Assembly: GCF_036017065.1 (NCBI RefSeq)
Contig: NZ_JAYXHR010000001.1
Location: forward strand, 1,116,001 to 1,180,000
Reading direction: 5' to 3'
Length of the DNA: 64,000 bases
Source of the DNA: Uliginosibacterium sp036017065
GTDB lineage: Bacteria > Pseudomonadota > Gammaproteobacteria > Burkholderiales > Rhodocyclaceae
The notes beneath the pieces were generated by a model. The model ran no database searches, had not been told where the DNA came from, and worked only from the letters and a program-made list of their open reading frames with translations. Below, piece after piece: positions 20,308-27,201 of this stretch (position 1 is the stretch's first letter; each line of letters starts with the position of its first letter). The translations under genes and the position numbers were made by a program.

Positions 20308-20715
20308 TCAGCCTTGGCCGATCGTGAGCGTGCGCTGCATCAGCACACGGGCGGTGTTCATCATCTCGACGTTGGTCTGGTAGGAGCGGGAGGCGGAAAT
20401 CATGTTCACCATCTCCTCCACCACGTCGACGTTGGGCATCTCCACGTAGCCTTCTTCATTGGCTGCCGGGTTGCTCGGGTCGTAGGTCAGGCGCATCGGC
20501 GCCGCGCTTTCCACGACCTGCTGCACGCGCACGCCTTGGGATTGCGGGCCGCCCATCTGCACGGTCTCGAACACCACCTGCTTGGCGCGGTACGGCGTGC
20601 CGTCTGCGCTGGTGATGCTGTCGGCATTGGCCATGTTGCTGGCCGTGGTGTTCAGGCGTACCGACTGGGCGTTGAGCGCCGAGCCGGCAATCTGGAAGAC
20701 GCTGAGCATGCTCAT
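20308..20715 (-). CDS. flgC: Flagellar proximal rod protein FlgC
   Basis: The 135-residue protein starts MSMLSVFQIAGSALNAQSVRL, which fixes the ATG at 20715 although the frame is open further. AAGGGG precedes it. NMANADSITSADGTPYRAK and the end EMMNTARVLMQRTLTIG are FlgC landmarks. It forms the rod with FlgB, FlgF and FliE. Confidence 0.97.
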   Translation of the reverse strand: MSMLSVFQIAGSALNAQSVRLNTTASNMANADSITSADGTPYRAKQVVFETVQMGGPQSQGVRVQQVVESAAPMRLTYDPSNPAANEEGYVEMPNVDVVEEMVNMISASRSYQTNVEMMNTARVLMQRTLTIGQG

Positions 20716-20726
20716 GGCGGCGCCCC

Positions 20727-21134
20727 TTACTGACCTTGCACCGCCTGCTGCATGGTGCGCAGCAGGCCGTTGATGAAGGTGACGCTGGCTTCGTAGTGCA
20801 GTGCGTTCTCGGCGAAGGCGGCGCGCTCGGTGTCCAGATGCACGGTGTTGCCGTCGACGGACGACTGTTGTTCGTTGCGGTACAGGGTGTAGGCCGGCAG
20901 CATGCCGTCGCCGCGACCTTCCAGATGGCGGCTCTTGGTGGTCGACAGCGCCAGCGGGCCACCCATGCGGCCGGACACCGCACCGCTGAGCGCGGCCTTG
21001 AAGTCCATGTCGCGGGCCTTGTAGTGCGGCGTGTCGGCGTTGGCGATATTGGAGGCCAGAACTTCCTGGCGCTGGGCGCGCAGGTTCAGCGAGTTCTGGT
21101 GGAAGCGCATGTTGGCGTCGGTCTGGATGTTCAT
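20727..21134 (-). CDS. flgB: Flagellar proximal rod protein FlgB
   Basis: The 135-residue product starts MNIQTDANMRFHQNSLNLR at the ATG at 21134, with GGAGAG upstream. The longer frame adds a non-conserved tail. NIANADTPHYKARDMDF is the rod-protein signature. It is first in the flgBCDEFGHIJ run. A sigma-54-type promoter lies about 90 bases upstream. Confidence 0.96.
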   Translation of the reverse strand: MNIQTDANMRFHQNSLNLRAQRQEVLASNIANADTPHYKARDMDFKAALSGAVSGRMGGPLALSTTKSRHLEGRGDGMLPAYTLYRNEQQSSVDGNTVHLDTERAAFAENALHYEASVTFINGLLRTMQQAVQGQ

Positions 21135-21220
21135 CTCGTGCTCTCCGTCGGTGTGGCTGCGCGGTTCCATGCTGGTCTGCTCCGGTGGCGGCACCCCTGT
21201 GCTCGCTCGGCATCCCTATC

Positions 21221-21236
21221 GCAGCTTCCGTGCCAG
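21221..21236 (-). promoter_or_regulatory. Sigma-54 (RpoN) promoter of the flgB operon
   Basis: Read on the minus strand this is CTGGCACGGAAGCTGC. The GG of the -24 element and the GC of the -12 element are separated by exactly ten bases, and TGGCACG is a perfect -24 box. Only the first base of TTGC deviates. Transcription would start near 21209, leaving about 75 bases before the flgB ATG. Confidence 0.7.
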
Positions 21237-21253
21237 CATCCTAAGCACCTGAT

Positions 21254-21272
21254 TTACCGGGCAAGACGGTAA
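21254..21272. promoter_or_regulatory. Candidate operator upstream of the flgB promoter
   Basis: TTACCG (21254-21259) and CGGTAA (21267-21272) form a perfect inverted repeat with seven bases between. Repeats of GGCAA/GGTAA continue to about 21300. The tract sits 18-80 bases behind the sigma-54 promoter and upstream of flgA, so it could bind a flagellar master regulator. That is inference. Confidence 0.35.
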
Positions 21273-21328
21273 AAAGACGGCAAAACACCGGGCAAACCGG
21301 CAGGGCCGACGAGTGGCGGCCGGCAAGC

Positions 21329-21357
21329 TTTGCCGCCCTGCCGGCAGCGGCGGCAAA
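21329..21357. repeat. Inverted repeat in the flgB-flgA intergenic region
   Basis: TTTGCCGCC and GGCGGCAAA form a 9-bp perfect stem around the self-complementary core CTGCCGGCAG with one bulged base. The hairpin lies 90 bases before the flgA start. It could be part of the flgA leader, a protein-binding site or an insulator between the divergent genes. Confidence 0.55.
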
Positions 21358-21446
21358 CCCGCCTGCGCACAGCCTCCGGAATAGCCGCGATTCGCCGGGC
21401 GTACTCGCGCTTTTGATCAGGCGCATCACGTGCTTACATCGCTGCC

Positions 21447-22154
21447 ATGAAGCCCGCTGCCCTCCTGAAACACCTGCCCGGCCTCCTGCTCTGCCTGTCC
21501 GTCCTGGTTGGCGCCAGCCCGGCCAGCGCCGCCCCGCAGGACCCTGCAGCCATCCGCGTGGCGGTGGAGGGTTTCCTGCGATCGCAGACAGCCGGGCAGC
21601 CCGGCAAGCTCAGCATTTCCGTCAGCACGCCGGCGGCCAGTGCCAGCCGCCCGGCCTGCCAGCAGCTGGAACCCTGGCTGCCGCGTGGTCAGCAGCTCCG
21701 CGGGGCGCTGAGCGTGGGGGTGCGCTGCGCGGCGGGTGCCAACTGGTCGCTGTTCGTTGCGGCAGAAGTGAAGTTCAACGGGGACTGGGTGGTGCTGAGC
21801 CGGCCGGTTTCGGCCGGGCAGAGCCTCACGGAGGAAGACCTCACCTTGAGCAGCGGCGAACTGTCGGCCCAGCCCGAGGATGTGATCCTGGACCCGAGCC
21901 ACGCCCTGGGTCACCGCATGCGTCAGGCCCTGCCTGCGGGTGCGACGCTACGTGCCGCCAATCTGCGGCGGGAGGCCGCCGTCCAGGCGGGCCAGACCGT
22001 CAGGCTGACCACCCGGGGCAATGGCTTCTCGGTCAGTAACGAAGGTCGCGCCATGAACAATGCCGAACGCGGGCAGAACGTCCGTGTACGTCTGGCAAAT
22101 GGCCGCATCGTGAGTGGTATCGCGCAGGAAACAGGCGTCGTGGAGGTGCCCTGA
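21447..22154 (+). CDS. flgA: P-ring assembly chaperone FlgA
   Basis: The 235-residue precursor has a Sec signal ending GASPASAAPQ. The C-terminal SAF-type region carries LSRPVSAGQSLTEEDL, QALPAGATLRAANLRR and VRVRLANGRIVSGIAQETGVVEV, the pattern of periplasmic FlgA. It assists polymerisation of FlgI around the rod. Two Cys residues (in RPACQQ and VRCAAG) may form a disulfide. It is divergent from flgB and followed by flgMN. No strong Shine-Dalgarno sequence is visible. Confidence 0.95.
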   Translation: MKPAALLKHLPGLLLCLSVLVGASPASAAPQDPAAIRVAVEGFLRSQTAGQPGKLSISVSTPAASASRPACQQLEPWLPRGQQLRGALSVGVRCAAGANWSLFVAAEVKFNGDWVVLSRPVSAGQSLTEEDLTLSSGELSAQPEDVILDPSHALGHRMRQALPAGATLRAANLRREAAVQAGQTVRLTTRGNGFSVSNEGRAMNNAERGQNVRVRLANGRIVSGIAQETGVVEVP

Positions 22155-22280
22155 GCGCCCACCGGCGCGTCCCAGACCCTTGGGCAGGCTTCACGGACCG
22201 CCCGTCAAAACCCCTCAAGCCCTTACTCATCAGGCCGTTAAGAGGCATGTGAGCAACTGCTGCATCGCCGGAAAAGAGGT

Positions 22281-22307
22281 TAAAGTTCCGTGCGTTTGTG
22301 CCGTTAA
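22281..22307 (+). promoter_or_regulatory. Sigma-28 (FliA) promoter of flgMN
   Basis: TAAAGTTC (22281-22288), an 11-base spacer, and GCCGTTAA (22300-22307) match the TAAAGTTT-N11-GCCGATAA consensus at 14 of 16 positions. It lies about 80 bases before the flgM start, where class III expression of the anti-sigma factor is expected. Confidence 0.85.
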
Positions 22308-22387
22308 GCTCGCCAAGGCATCCGGACAAACCCGCACACCCGCGAGAAGATCCGGAGCACTTGTTCCTTGAGTAGAAGGGAAACGCC

Positions 22388-22684
22388 GTGAAAATCGATA
22401 ACACACTCAAACCGGTCAGCACGTCTGGCAGCGACAACAAGTCGCGTGTCGGCCGTGAAGCGCCCGCCGAAACGACGAGCAGCGAGTCCAAGGTCGAGCT
22501 GTCGTCCCGTCTGGCCCAACTCGACTCCGTGCTGAACAACAGCCCGGTGGTCGACAGCGGCAAGGTGGAAGAGATCAAGCAAGCCATCACCGAGGGCCGC
22601 TTCAAGGTCAATCCGGAGAAGGTGGCCGATGGCCTGATCGACAGCGTGCGCCAGATGCTGGCTGCGCAACCACGTACCGCGTGA
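22388..22684 (+). CDS. flgM: Anti-sigma-28 factor FlgM
   Basis: The 98-residue protein starts with GTG preceded by AAGGG. It has the FlgM layout: MKIDNTLKPV, a low-complexity middle, then SSRLAQLDSVLNNSPVVDSG and VEEIKQAITEGRFKVNPEKVADGLI, the sigma-28-binding helices. It holds FliA inactive until it is exported through the completed hook. It overlaps flgN as GTGA. Confidence 0.96.
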   Translation: MKIDNTLKPVSTSGSDNKSRVGREAPAETTSSESKVELSSRLAQLDSVLNNSPVVDSGKVEEIKQAITEGRFKVNPEKVADGLIDSVRQMLAAQPRTA

Positions 22685-23157
22685 CCGTCAACGACCGCGC
22701 CATTCTTCGCCAGCGCCTCATAGCCCTGCTCGACGCGGAGCGCGTGCAGGTGGAGGCGTTCGTCACCTTGCTGGAAGAAGAACGCACGGTCCTTGGCCAA
22801 CGCGAAGTGGAGCCGCTGTTCGGCATTGCCGAACGCAAGACTGCGTTGGCCCGCACCCTGCAGCAGTTCGCCGACAACCGCGCGGCCCTGCTGGCCCAGG
22901 CCGGGCAACAATCCAGCCGCGAGGGCATCGAAGCCCTGCTGGCCAATGCCGCCCATCCTTCCTGGCAGGCCTATCTTGCCCAGGTGAAGCTGGCGCGCGA
23001 CCTGAATGCCGACAACGGCATCCGCATCACCGAACAGCTGTCGAGCAACCACCAGGCGCTCGCCATGCTGATGTCGCTGTCCGACCGCCCCACCACCTAC
23101 GGCCCCGACGGCCAGACCTCGACCCGCCCCGGCTCACGCCTGTTCGGCAGCGTCTAA
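22681..23157 (+). CDS. flgN: Flagellar export chaperone FlgN
   Basis: The 158-residue, mostly helical protein starts with a GTG that overlaps the flgM stop. It has the FlgN-type opening (LRQRLIALLDAERVQVEAFV) and Leu/Glu/Arg heptads to about residue 130, followed by a flexible end with TYGPDGQTST. The ending YGPDGQ is common in FlgN. It escorts the hook-filament junction proteins FlgK and FlgL to the export gate. Confidence 0.9.
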   Translation: MTVNDRAILRQRLIALLDAERVQVEAFVTLLEEERTVLGQREVEPLFGIAERKTALARTLQQFADNRAALLAQAGQQSSREGIEALLANAAHPSWQAYLAQVKLARDLNADNGIRITEQLSSNHQALAMLMSLSDRPTTYGPDGQTSTRPGSRLFGSV

Positions 23158-23245
23158 CGCGCGCCTCCCCCGCGCAATAGCGCCTCGGGGCTTCTGCGGA
23201 ACGCCTTGCCATAGACCTGCCCCGTCCGTCCGCGCGACATCGTCG

Positions 23246-23296
23246 GCCGGGATCTGCAGGAATTGCCTGGGGAAACTCCTCTGTAAAGATCCCGGC
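23246..23296. repeat. Long-arm inverted repeat between flgN and motD
   Basis: GCCGGGATCT (23246-23255) and AGATCCCGGC (23287-23296) are perfect 10-bp arms. The 31-base loop holds a smaller hairpin, CAGG with CCTG. It lies between the convergent flgN and motD stops. There is no T-run, so a simple intrinsic terminator is doubtful. Confidence 0.5.
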
Positions 23297-23329
23297 GGCC
23301 ACTCTCGCAGCGGCGCACCGGAACTCCGT

Positions 23330-24199
23330 TCACTGCCCGCCTATCGGTCGCGCGCCTACTGGCGGTTCGATCTGTACGCCTTCCGGCGTCCCCAGGGCGC
23401 CGTCGACGCTGCGTGTCGTCATAGGCGTGGACGGGGTGCTGGCCGGCTCTTCCGCCAGCATCGACTCGACGAGGATGGTCACCCGCCGGTTGCGGGCACG
23501 GCCGTCCGCCGTGCCGTTGTCGGCGATCGGACGCTGGTCGCCATAACCCGCCGCGGTCAGCCGCGCGGGGTTCACGCCGCTGTCCACGAACAGGCGCACC
23601 ACCGACGAGGCACGCACTGCCGAGAGCTCCCAGTTGGAGGGGAACAGGGCATTGCTGATCGGCAGGTTGTCGGTGTGGCCTTCGATGACGATCGGGAACT
23701 CTCCGGCAGCCACCACCTCGGCCACCGCCCGCAGCGCGCGTACCGCATCCGGCCCCAGCAAGGCTTCGGCGGGGCGGAACAGCACGCTGGCGTTGATTTC
23801 CACCGAGATGCCGCGTGCGCCTTCGCTGACCCGCACCTGTCCACCGCTCACCAAGGGCGCCAGCACGCGGCGGATCTCTTCGGCCATGCTGCGCATGCGC
23901 TGCCGGTGCTTCTCCCGGCGGGCCTCTTCCTCCGGATTGGGCGGCGGCTTCGCGACCACCACGGGTACCGGCGAACCAGCGTCGCGCGGCGGCGACACCA
24001 CGGTTGCGCCCTCGACGTTCACCGTGCTGCGGAAGGCCTGCACCAGCGAATCGGACAGCACGCGGTACTTACCTTCGTTGACCGAACTGATGGCATACAT
24101 CACGACAAAAAATGCGAACAGCAGGGTGATGAAGTCGGCGTACGAGACCAGCCAGCGCTCGTGATTCTCGTGCTCTTCCTCATGCTGGCGACGCGCCAT
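23330..24199 (-). CDS. motD: Flagellar motor stator protein of the MotB/MotD type
   Basis: The 289-residue protein starts MARRQHEEEHENHERWLVSY at 24199 with GGAG upstream. The single membrane helix ADFITLLFAFFVVMYAIS has the proton-carrying Asp at position 22. The OmpA-like peptidoglycan-binding domain (about 150-265) contains IEGHTDNLPISN, SNWELSAVRA and GDQRPIADNGTADGRARNRR. The short N-terminus and Pro-rich linker fit MotD more than classical MotB. Its channel partner (motC or motA) is not adjacent, which is unusual. It is divergent from an MCP gene. Confidence 0.88.
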   Translation of the reverse strand: MARRQHEEEHENHERWLVSYADFITLLFAFFVVMYAISSVNEGKYRVLSDSLVQAFRSTVNVEGATVVSPPRDAGSPVPVVVAKPPPNPEEEARREKHRQRMRSMAEEIRRVLAPLVSGGQVRVSEGARGISVEINASVLFRPAEALLGPDAVRALRAVAEVVAAGEFPIVIEGHTDNLPISNALFPSNWELSAVRASSVVRLFVDSGVNPARLTAAGYGDQRPIADNGTADGRARNRRVTILVESMLAEEPASTPSTPMTTRSVDGALGTPEGVQIEPPVGARPIGGQ

Positions 24200-24322
24200 C
24201 GGATGCTCCGCGAAGATTGCAGACAGAGGGGTGTCGTACCCCGGCGGTAAACCTTGTTTACGGCGAATGCCCCGGCACCTGAACACTCGCAAGGCGGGCG
24301 ACCGGGCAGCACGCCGCCACAC

Positions 24323-24350
24323 TCAAGAACAGCGCCCCCGCTGCCGATAG
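24323..24350 (+). promoter_or_regulatory. Possible sigma-28 promoter of an MCP gene
   Basis: GCCGATAG (24343-24350) matches the -10 element at seven of eight positions. TCAAGAAC (24323-24330) is a weaker -35 at a 12-base spacing, one more than ideal. It lies about 110 bases before the MCP start. Confidence 0.4.
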
Positions 24351-24461
24351 CAAGCAGGACGGAAACGAAGGGTCCGCAACACTCTTCGGAAGATTGTCAC
24401 CTCCCGACAGCGCCACGCAAAGCTCCACGCACAGTCCCCGTTTCAGCAAGGATCTTTCACC

Positions 24462-25721
24462 ATGTTCTCTCGCGTCTTCAGCAGCATGCGCAACCAGCTT
24501 CTGTTCGTCTGCGGGGTCGGTACGCTGTGCGTGCTGGCCGCCTCGATCGCAGGCCTCCAGATGCAGTGGTCGGCGGTGCAGGCGCTGGCTGCCGAGCTCA
24601 GCAAGACACAAGGCAATGCCGCGACCGCGGAAATCCTGGCCTCGGCCAACACGGCCATCTGGACGACCCTCAGCCTGATGGGCACGGCCTGCCTGGTGGC
24701 ACTGGGCCTGTTCCTGTGGCTGCTCAACAACCGGCTTGTGCGCAGCACCCGCGCGCTGGCCGACGATCTCCGGCGCCTGGCCGCGGGCGATTTCAGCCAG
24801 GCGGTCCACCCGCAGCAGACGGTGGAACTGGGCCAGGTTGCCGATTCGGCTGAAACCATCCGCAAGGATCTCGGCGCATTGATCGGACAGATCCGCGAAG
24901 GTGCGGTGACCCTCAAGCAAGGGGTGGATGCGGTGGCCGACGACGTGGCCAAGGTGTCCGACTCGTCGTTCGAGCAATCTGAGGCAGCCTCGTCCACCGC
25001 CGTGTCGATGGAGGAAGTATCGCAGGCGATGCAGACCATCACCGAGAACGCCGACAACGCCAACCGGCTGTCGCACGACAGCCTGGAACAGTCGCGCGGC
25101 GTGCGCAGCAAGCTGGAAGACGTCAAGCGCGTGGTGGACGAAGCCGCGCTGGTGATCCAGCGCGTCGCCGCCGCCTCGCAGGAATCGGTCACCAGCATGC
25201 AGCGCATCAGCAACATGACCCGCCAGGTGCGGGAGATCGCCGACCAGACCAACTTGCTGGCCCTGAATGCCGCCATCGAAGCCGCCCGCGCTGGCGAGGC
25301 CGGCCGTGGCTTTGCCGTGGTGGCCGATGAAGTGCGCAAGCTGGCGGAGAAATCGGGCCAGTCGGCGACCGAGATCGATGGCATCACCGCCACCCTGAAC
25401 GCCCAGGCAGTGGATCTGGAGAGCGCGGTGGCACATGGCCTGTCGACCATCCAGGACAGCAGCGCCGGCATGGACAACACGGTGGCTGCGCTGAGCAGCG
25501 CCAACGACGCCGTGGCCCGCGCCACCGACGAGCTGGACCAGATTGCCACCGCCGTACGCGAGCAGAACCGCTCCAACGGGGAGATCGCCCGCAACATCGA
25601 GCGCATCGCCCGCATGGTCGAGAACAACAACGACACGGTGACCAGCATGAGCCTGTCGGCCGAGAAGCTCCACGCGTTCGCCACGCGCATGAACAGCACG
25701 GTGACGACCTTCCGGCTGTAG
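24462..25721 (+). CDS. Methyl-accepting chemotaxis protein with minimal periplasmic region
   Basis: The 419-residue receptor has a first membrane helix at about 10-32, only about 32 residues outside, a second helix at about 66-88, a HAMP domain at about 89-142 and a signalling domain. The CheA/CheW-binding hairpin tip is QTNLLALNAAIEAARAG at about 260-280, followed by GRGFAVVADEVRKLAE. The tiny external part suggests that it senses through the membrane or HAMP, or has a partner protein. No CheR/CheB pentapeptide is evident at the C-terminus (TVTTFRL). A hairpin terminator follows. Confidence 0.95.
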   Translation: MFSRVFSSMRNQLLFVCGVGTLCVLAASIAGLQMQWSAVQALAAELSKTQGNAATAEILASANTAIWTTLSLMGTACLVALGLFLWLLNNRLVRSTRALADDLRRLAAGDFSQAVHPQQTVELGQVADSAETIRKDLGALIGQIREGAVTLKQGVDAVADDVAKVSDSSFEQSEAASSTAVSMEEVSQAMQTITENADNANRLSHDSLEQSRGVRSKLEDVKRVVDEAALVIQRVAAASQESVTSMQRISNMTRQVREIADQTNLLALNAAIEAARAGEAGRGFAVVADEVRKLAEKSGQSATEIDGITATLNAQAVDLESAVAHGLSTIQDSSAGMDNTVAALSSANDAVARATDELDQIATAVREQNRSNGEIARNIERIARMVENNNDTVTSMSLSAEKLHAFATRMNSTVTTFRL

Positions 25722-25771
25722 CCGCACGTCATGAACGGATCCATGAACGAAGCACGATGAACGCATGTGAC

Positions 25772-25794
25772 AGGCCGGGGCAACCCGGCCTTTT
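25772..25794 (+). terminator. Intrinsic terminator after MCP gene
   Basis: AGGCCGGG (25772-25779) and CCCGGCCT (25784-25791) form a perfect 8-bp stem with a GCAA loop. A run of T follows. Confidence 0.88.
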
Positions 25795-25969
25795 GCATGG
25801 TGGGCAGGATGATATTGGCCCGCCCGCTTTGCCTGGACCCGGGCTTGTGCCAGAGTCCGTCCTCGAACGGCCCGGCATCGCAAGACAAGTGCATGCCCGG
25901 CCGAGCGATCCGCTCCGTCGTCAGGCGTAAGGCGGAACCCCGCATGCCTCACCCACACAAAGGAACCCC

Positions 25970-26362
25970 ATGAGAACAGAAGACTTCGGCAAGCTCGTGC
26001 TGCGCCTCACCATCGGCATCCTCATGCTGCTGCACGGCATCGGCAAACTCGGCGGCAGCATCGGCTTCATCGAAGCGGCGCTGGTCAAGGCCGGCCTGCC
26101 GGGCTTCATTGCCTACGGGGTGTATATCGGAGAGATCCTCGCGCCCGTCCTGCTGATCGTCGGCTACTGGACGCGCCCCGCCGCCCTGATCGTGGTCGTC
26201 AACATGGTGTTCGCCATCGTACTGATGCACATGAACGAGCTTCTCTCGCTCACCGGCAAAGGCGCCTGGGCGCTGGAGCTGCAGGGCCTGTTCCTCTTCG
26301 GCGCGCTGGCCGTCGCCCTGCTCGGCGCGGGCCGCATCAGCCTGGGTGGCCGCTTCAACTGA
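25970..26362 (+). CDS. DoxX family membrane protein
   Basis: The 130-residue protein has four hydrophobic helices and the DoxX opening LRLTIGILMLLHGIGKL, with GLPGFIAYGVYIGEILAPVLL following. AAAGGA precedes the ATG. DoxX-like proteins are small inner-membrane proteins linked to redox or sulfur stress, but the biochemical role here is unknown. It is monocistronic, with terminators on both sides. Confidence 0.9.
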   Translation: MRTEDFGKLVLRLTIGILMLLHGIGKLGGSIGFIEAALVKAGLPGFIAYGVYIGEILAPVLLIVGYWTRPAALIVVVNMVFAIVLMHMNELLSLTGKGAWALELQGLFLFGALAVALLGAGRISLGGRFN

Positions 26363-26383
26363 GGCCTGCCCTGTTCGCCCCCG

Positions 26384-26416
26384 GAACGGCTCGCGGTCTG
26401 CGGGCCGTTCTTGTTT
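26384..26416 (+). terminator. Intrinsic terminator after doxX-like gene
   Basis: GAACGGC (26384-26390) pairs with GCCGTTC (26404-26410), with a further CGC/GCG pairing inside. TTGTTT follows. Confidence 0.8.
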
Positions 26417-26514
26417 GCGGGTATCGGTGAAGCGCCAGCCTGATCTAGCATAGGGCCGAACCCTGCCGTCCTTTCCGCGACCTTCCGCCCTCTCCTCCCG
26501 CATGGAGCATGACC

Positions 26515-27078
26515 ATGAGCCAGCCCCTTCTCATCCTCGGCATCGCCGGCAGCCTGCGCCGCCAGTCACTCAACCTCGGCCTGCTGCAGGCCGCCCAGGA
26601 ACTGGCCCCGGCCAGCGTGCGCATCGAGATCGCCACGCTGCACGACATCCCACCCTACAACGCCGATGACGACGGCAAAAGCCACGCCGGCGTCGACGCC
26701 TTCAAGCAGCGCATCCTCGCCGCCGACGCGGTGCTGTTCGCGACGCCGGAGTACAACCATTCGATCCCCGGCGTCCTGAAGAACGCCATCGACCACGCCT
26801 CCCGCCCTTCCGGCGCAAACGCGTGGGCGGGCAAGCCGGCGGCCGTGATGGGCGCATCGCCCGGCCAGTTCGGCACGGCACGCTCGCAGTACGAATTGCG
26901 CAAGGTGCTGGCCGCCGTCGGCATGCTGGTGATGAGTGCACCCGAAGTGATGGTGACGCTGGCACAGGGCAAGTTCGACGAACAAGGGGCGCTCACCGAC
27001 GAGAAGACCCGCGCCCATGTCGGCAAGACGGTGCAGGCACTGGCGGACTGGACGCTGCGCCTGCGCGGAGGCGCCTGA
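26515..27078 (+). CDS. NADPH-dependent FMN reductase family protein
   Basis: The 187-residue flavodoxin-fold protein has the FMN phosphate loop GIAGSLRRQSLN near the N-terminus and the conserved PEYNHSIPGVLKNAIDH at about 80-97. Members reduce flavins, quinones, azo compounds or chromate using NAD(P)H in the cytosol, and the substrate cannot be predicted. GGAG lies seven bases before the ATG at 26515. The ATG at 26509 would sit on top of it. Confidence 0.92.
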   Translation: MSQPLLILGIAGSLRRQSLNLGLLQAAQELAPASVRIEIATLHDIPPYNADDDGKSHAGVDAFKQRILAADAVLFATPEYNHSIPGVLKNAIDHASRPSGANAWAGKPAAVMGASPGQFGTARSQYELRKVLAAVGMLVMSAPEVMVTLAQGKFDEQGALTDEKTRAHVGKTVQALADWTLRLRGGA

Positions 27079-27201
27079 AGTCACCTCGCGACGGGGCGGG
27101 ACGGGGACCCGCCCATTGCATCCGCTTACACACCGCTACGGCGTCCGCCAGCAGCACGGCTACAATCGCCCATCTTTGCCCGTCAGCCCCCAGCGCCGCC
27201 C

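Noticed and set aside
21316..21331. Second sigma-54-like GG-N10-GC spacing on the plus strand before flgA
   Set aside because: The -12 element reads AAGC rather than TTGC. GG and GC at ten bases is common at this GC content.
24181..24461. Search for a motC/motA gene or fragment next to motD
   Set aside because: The 260 bases between motD and the MCP gene contain no channel-protein motif in any frame.
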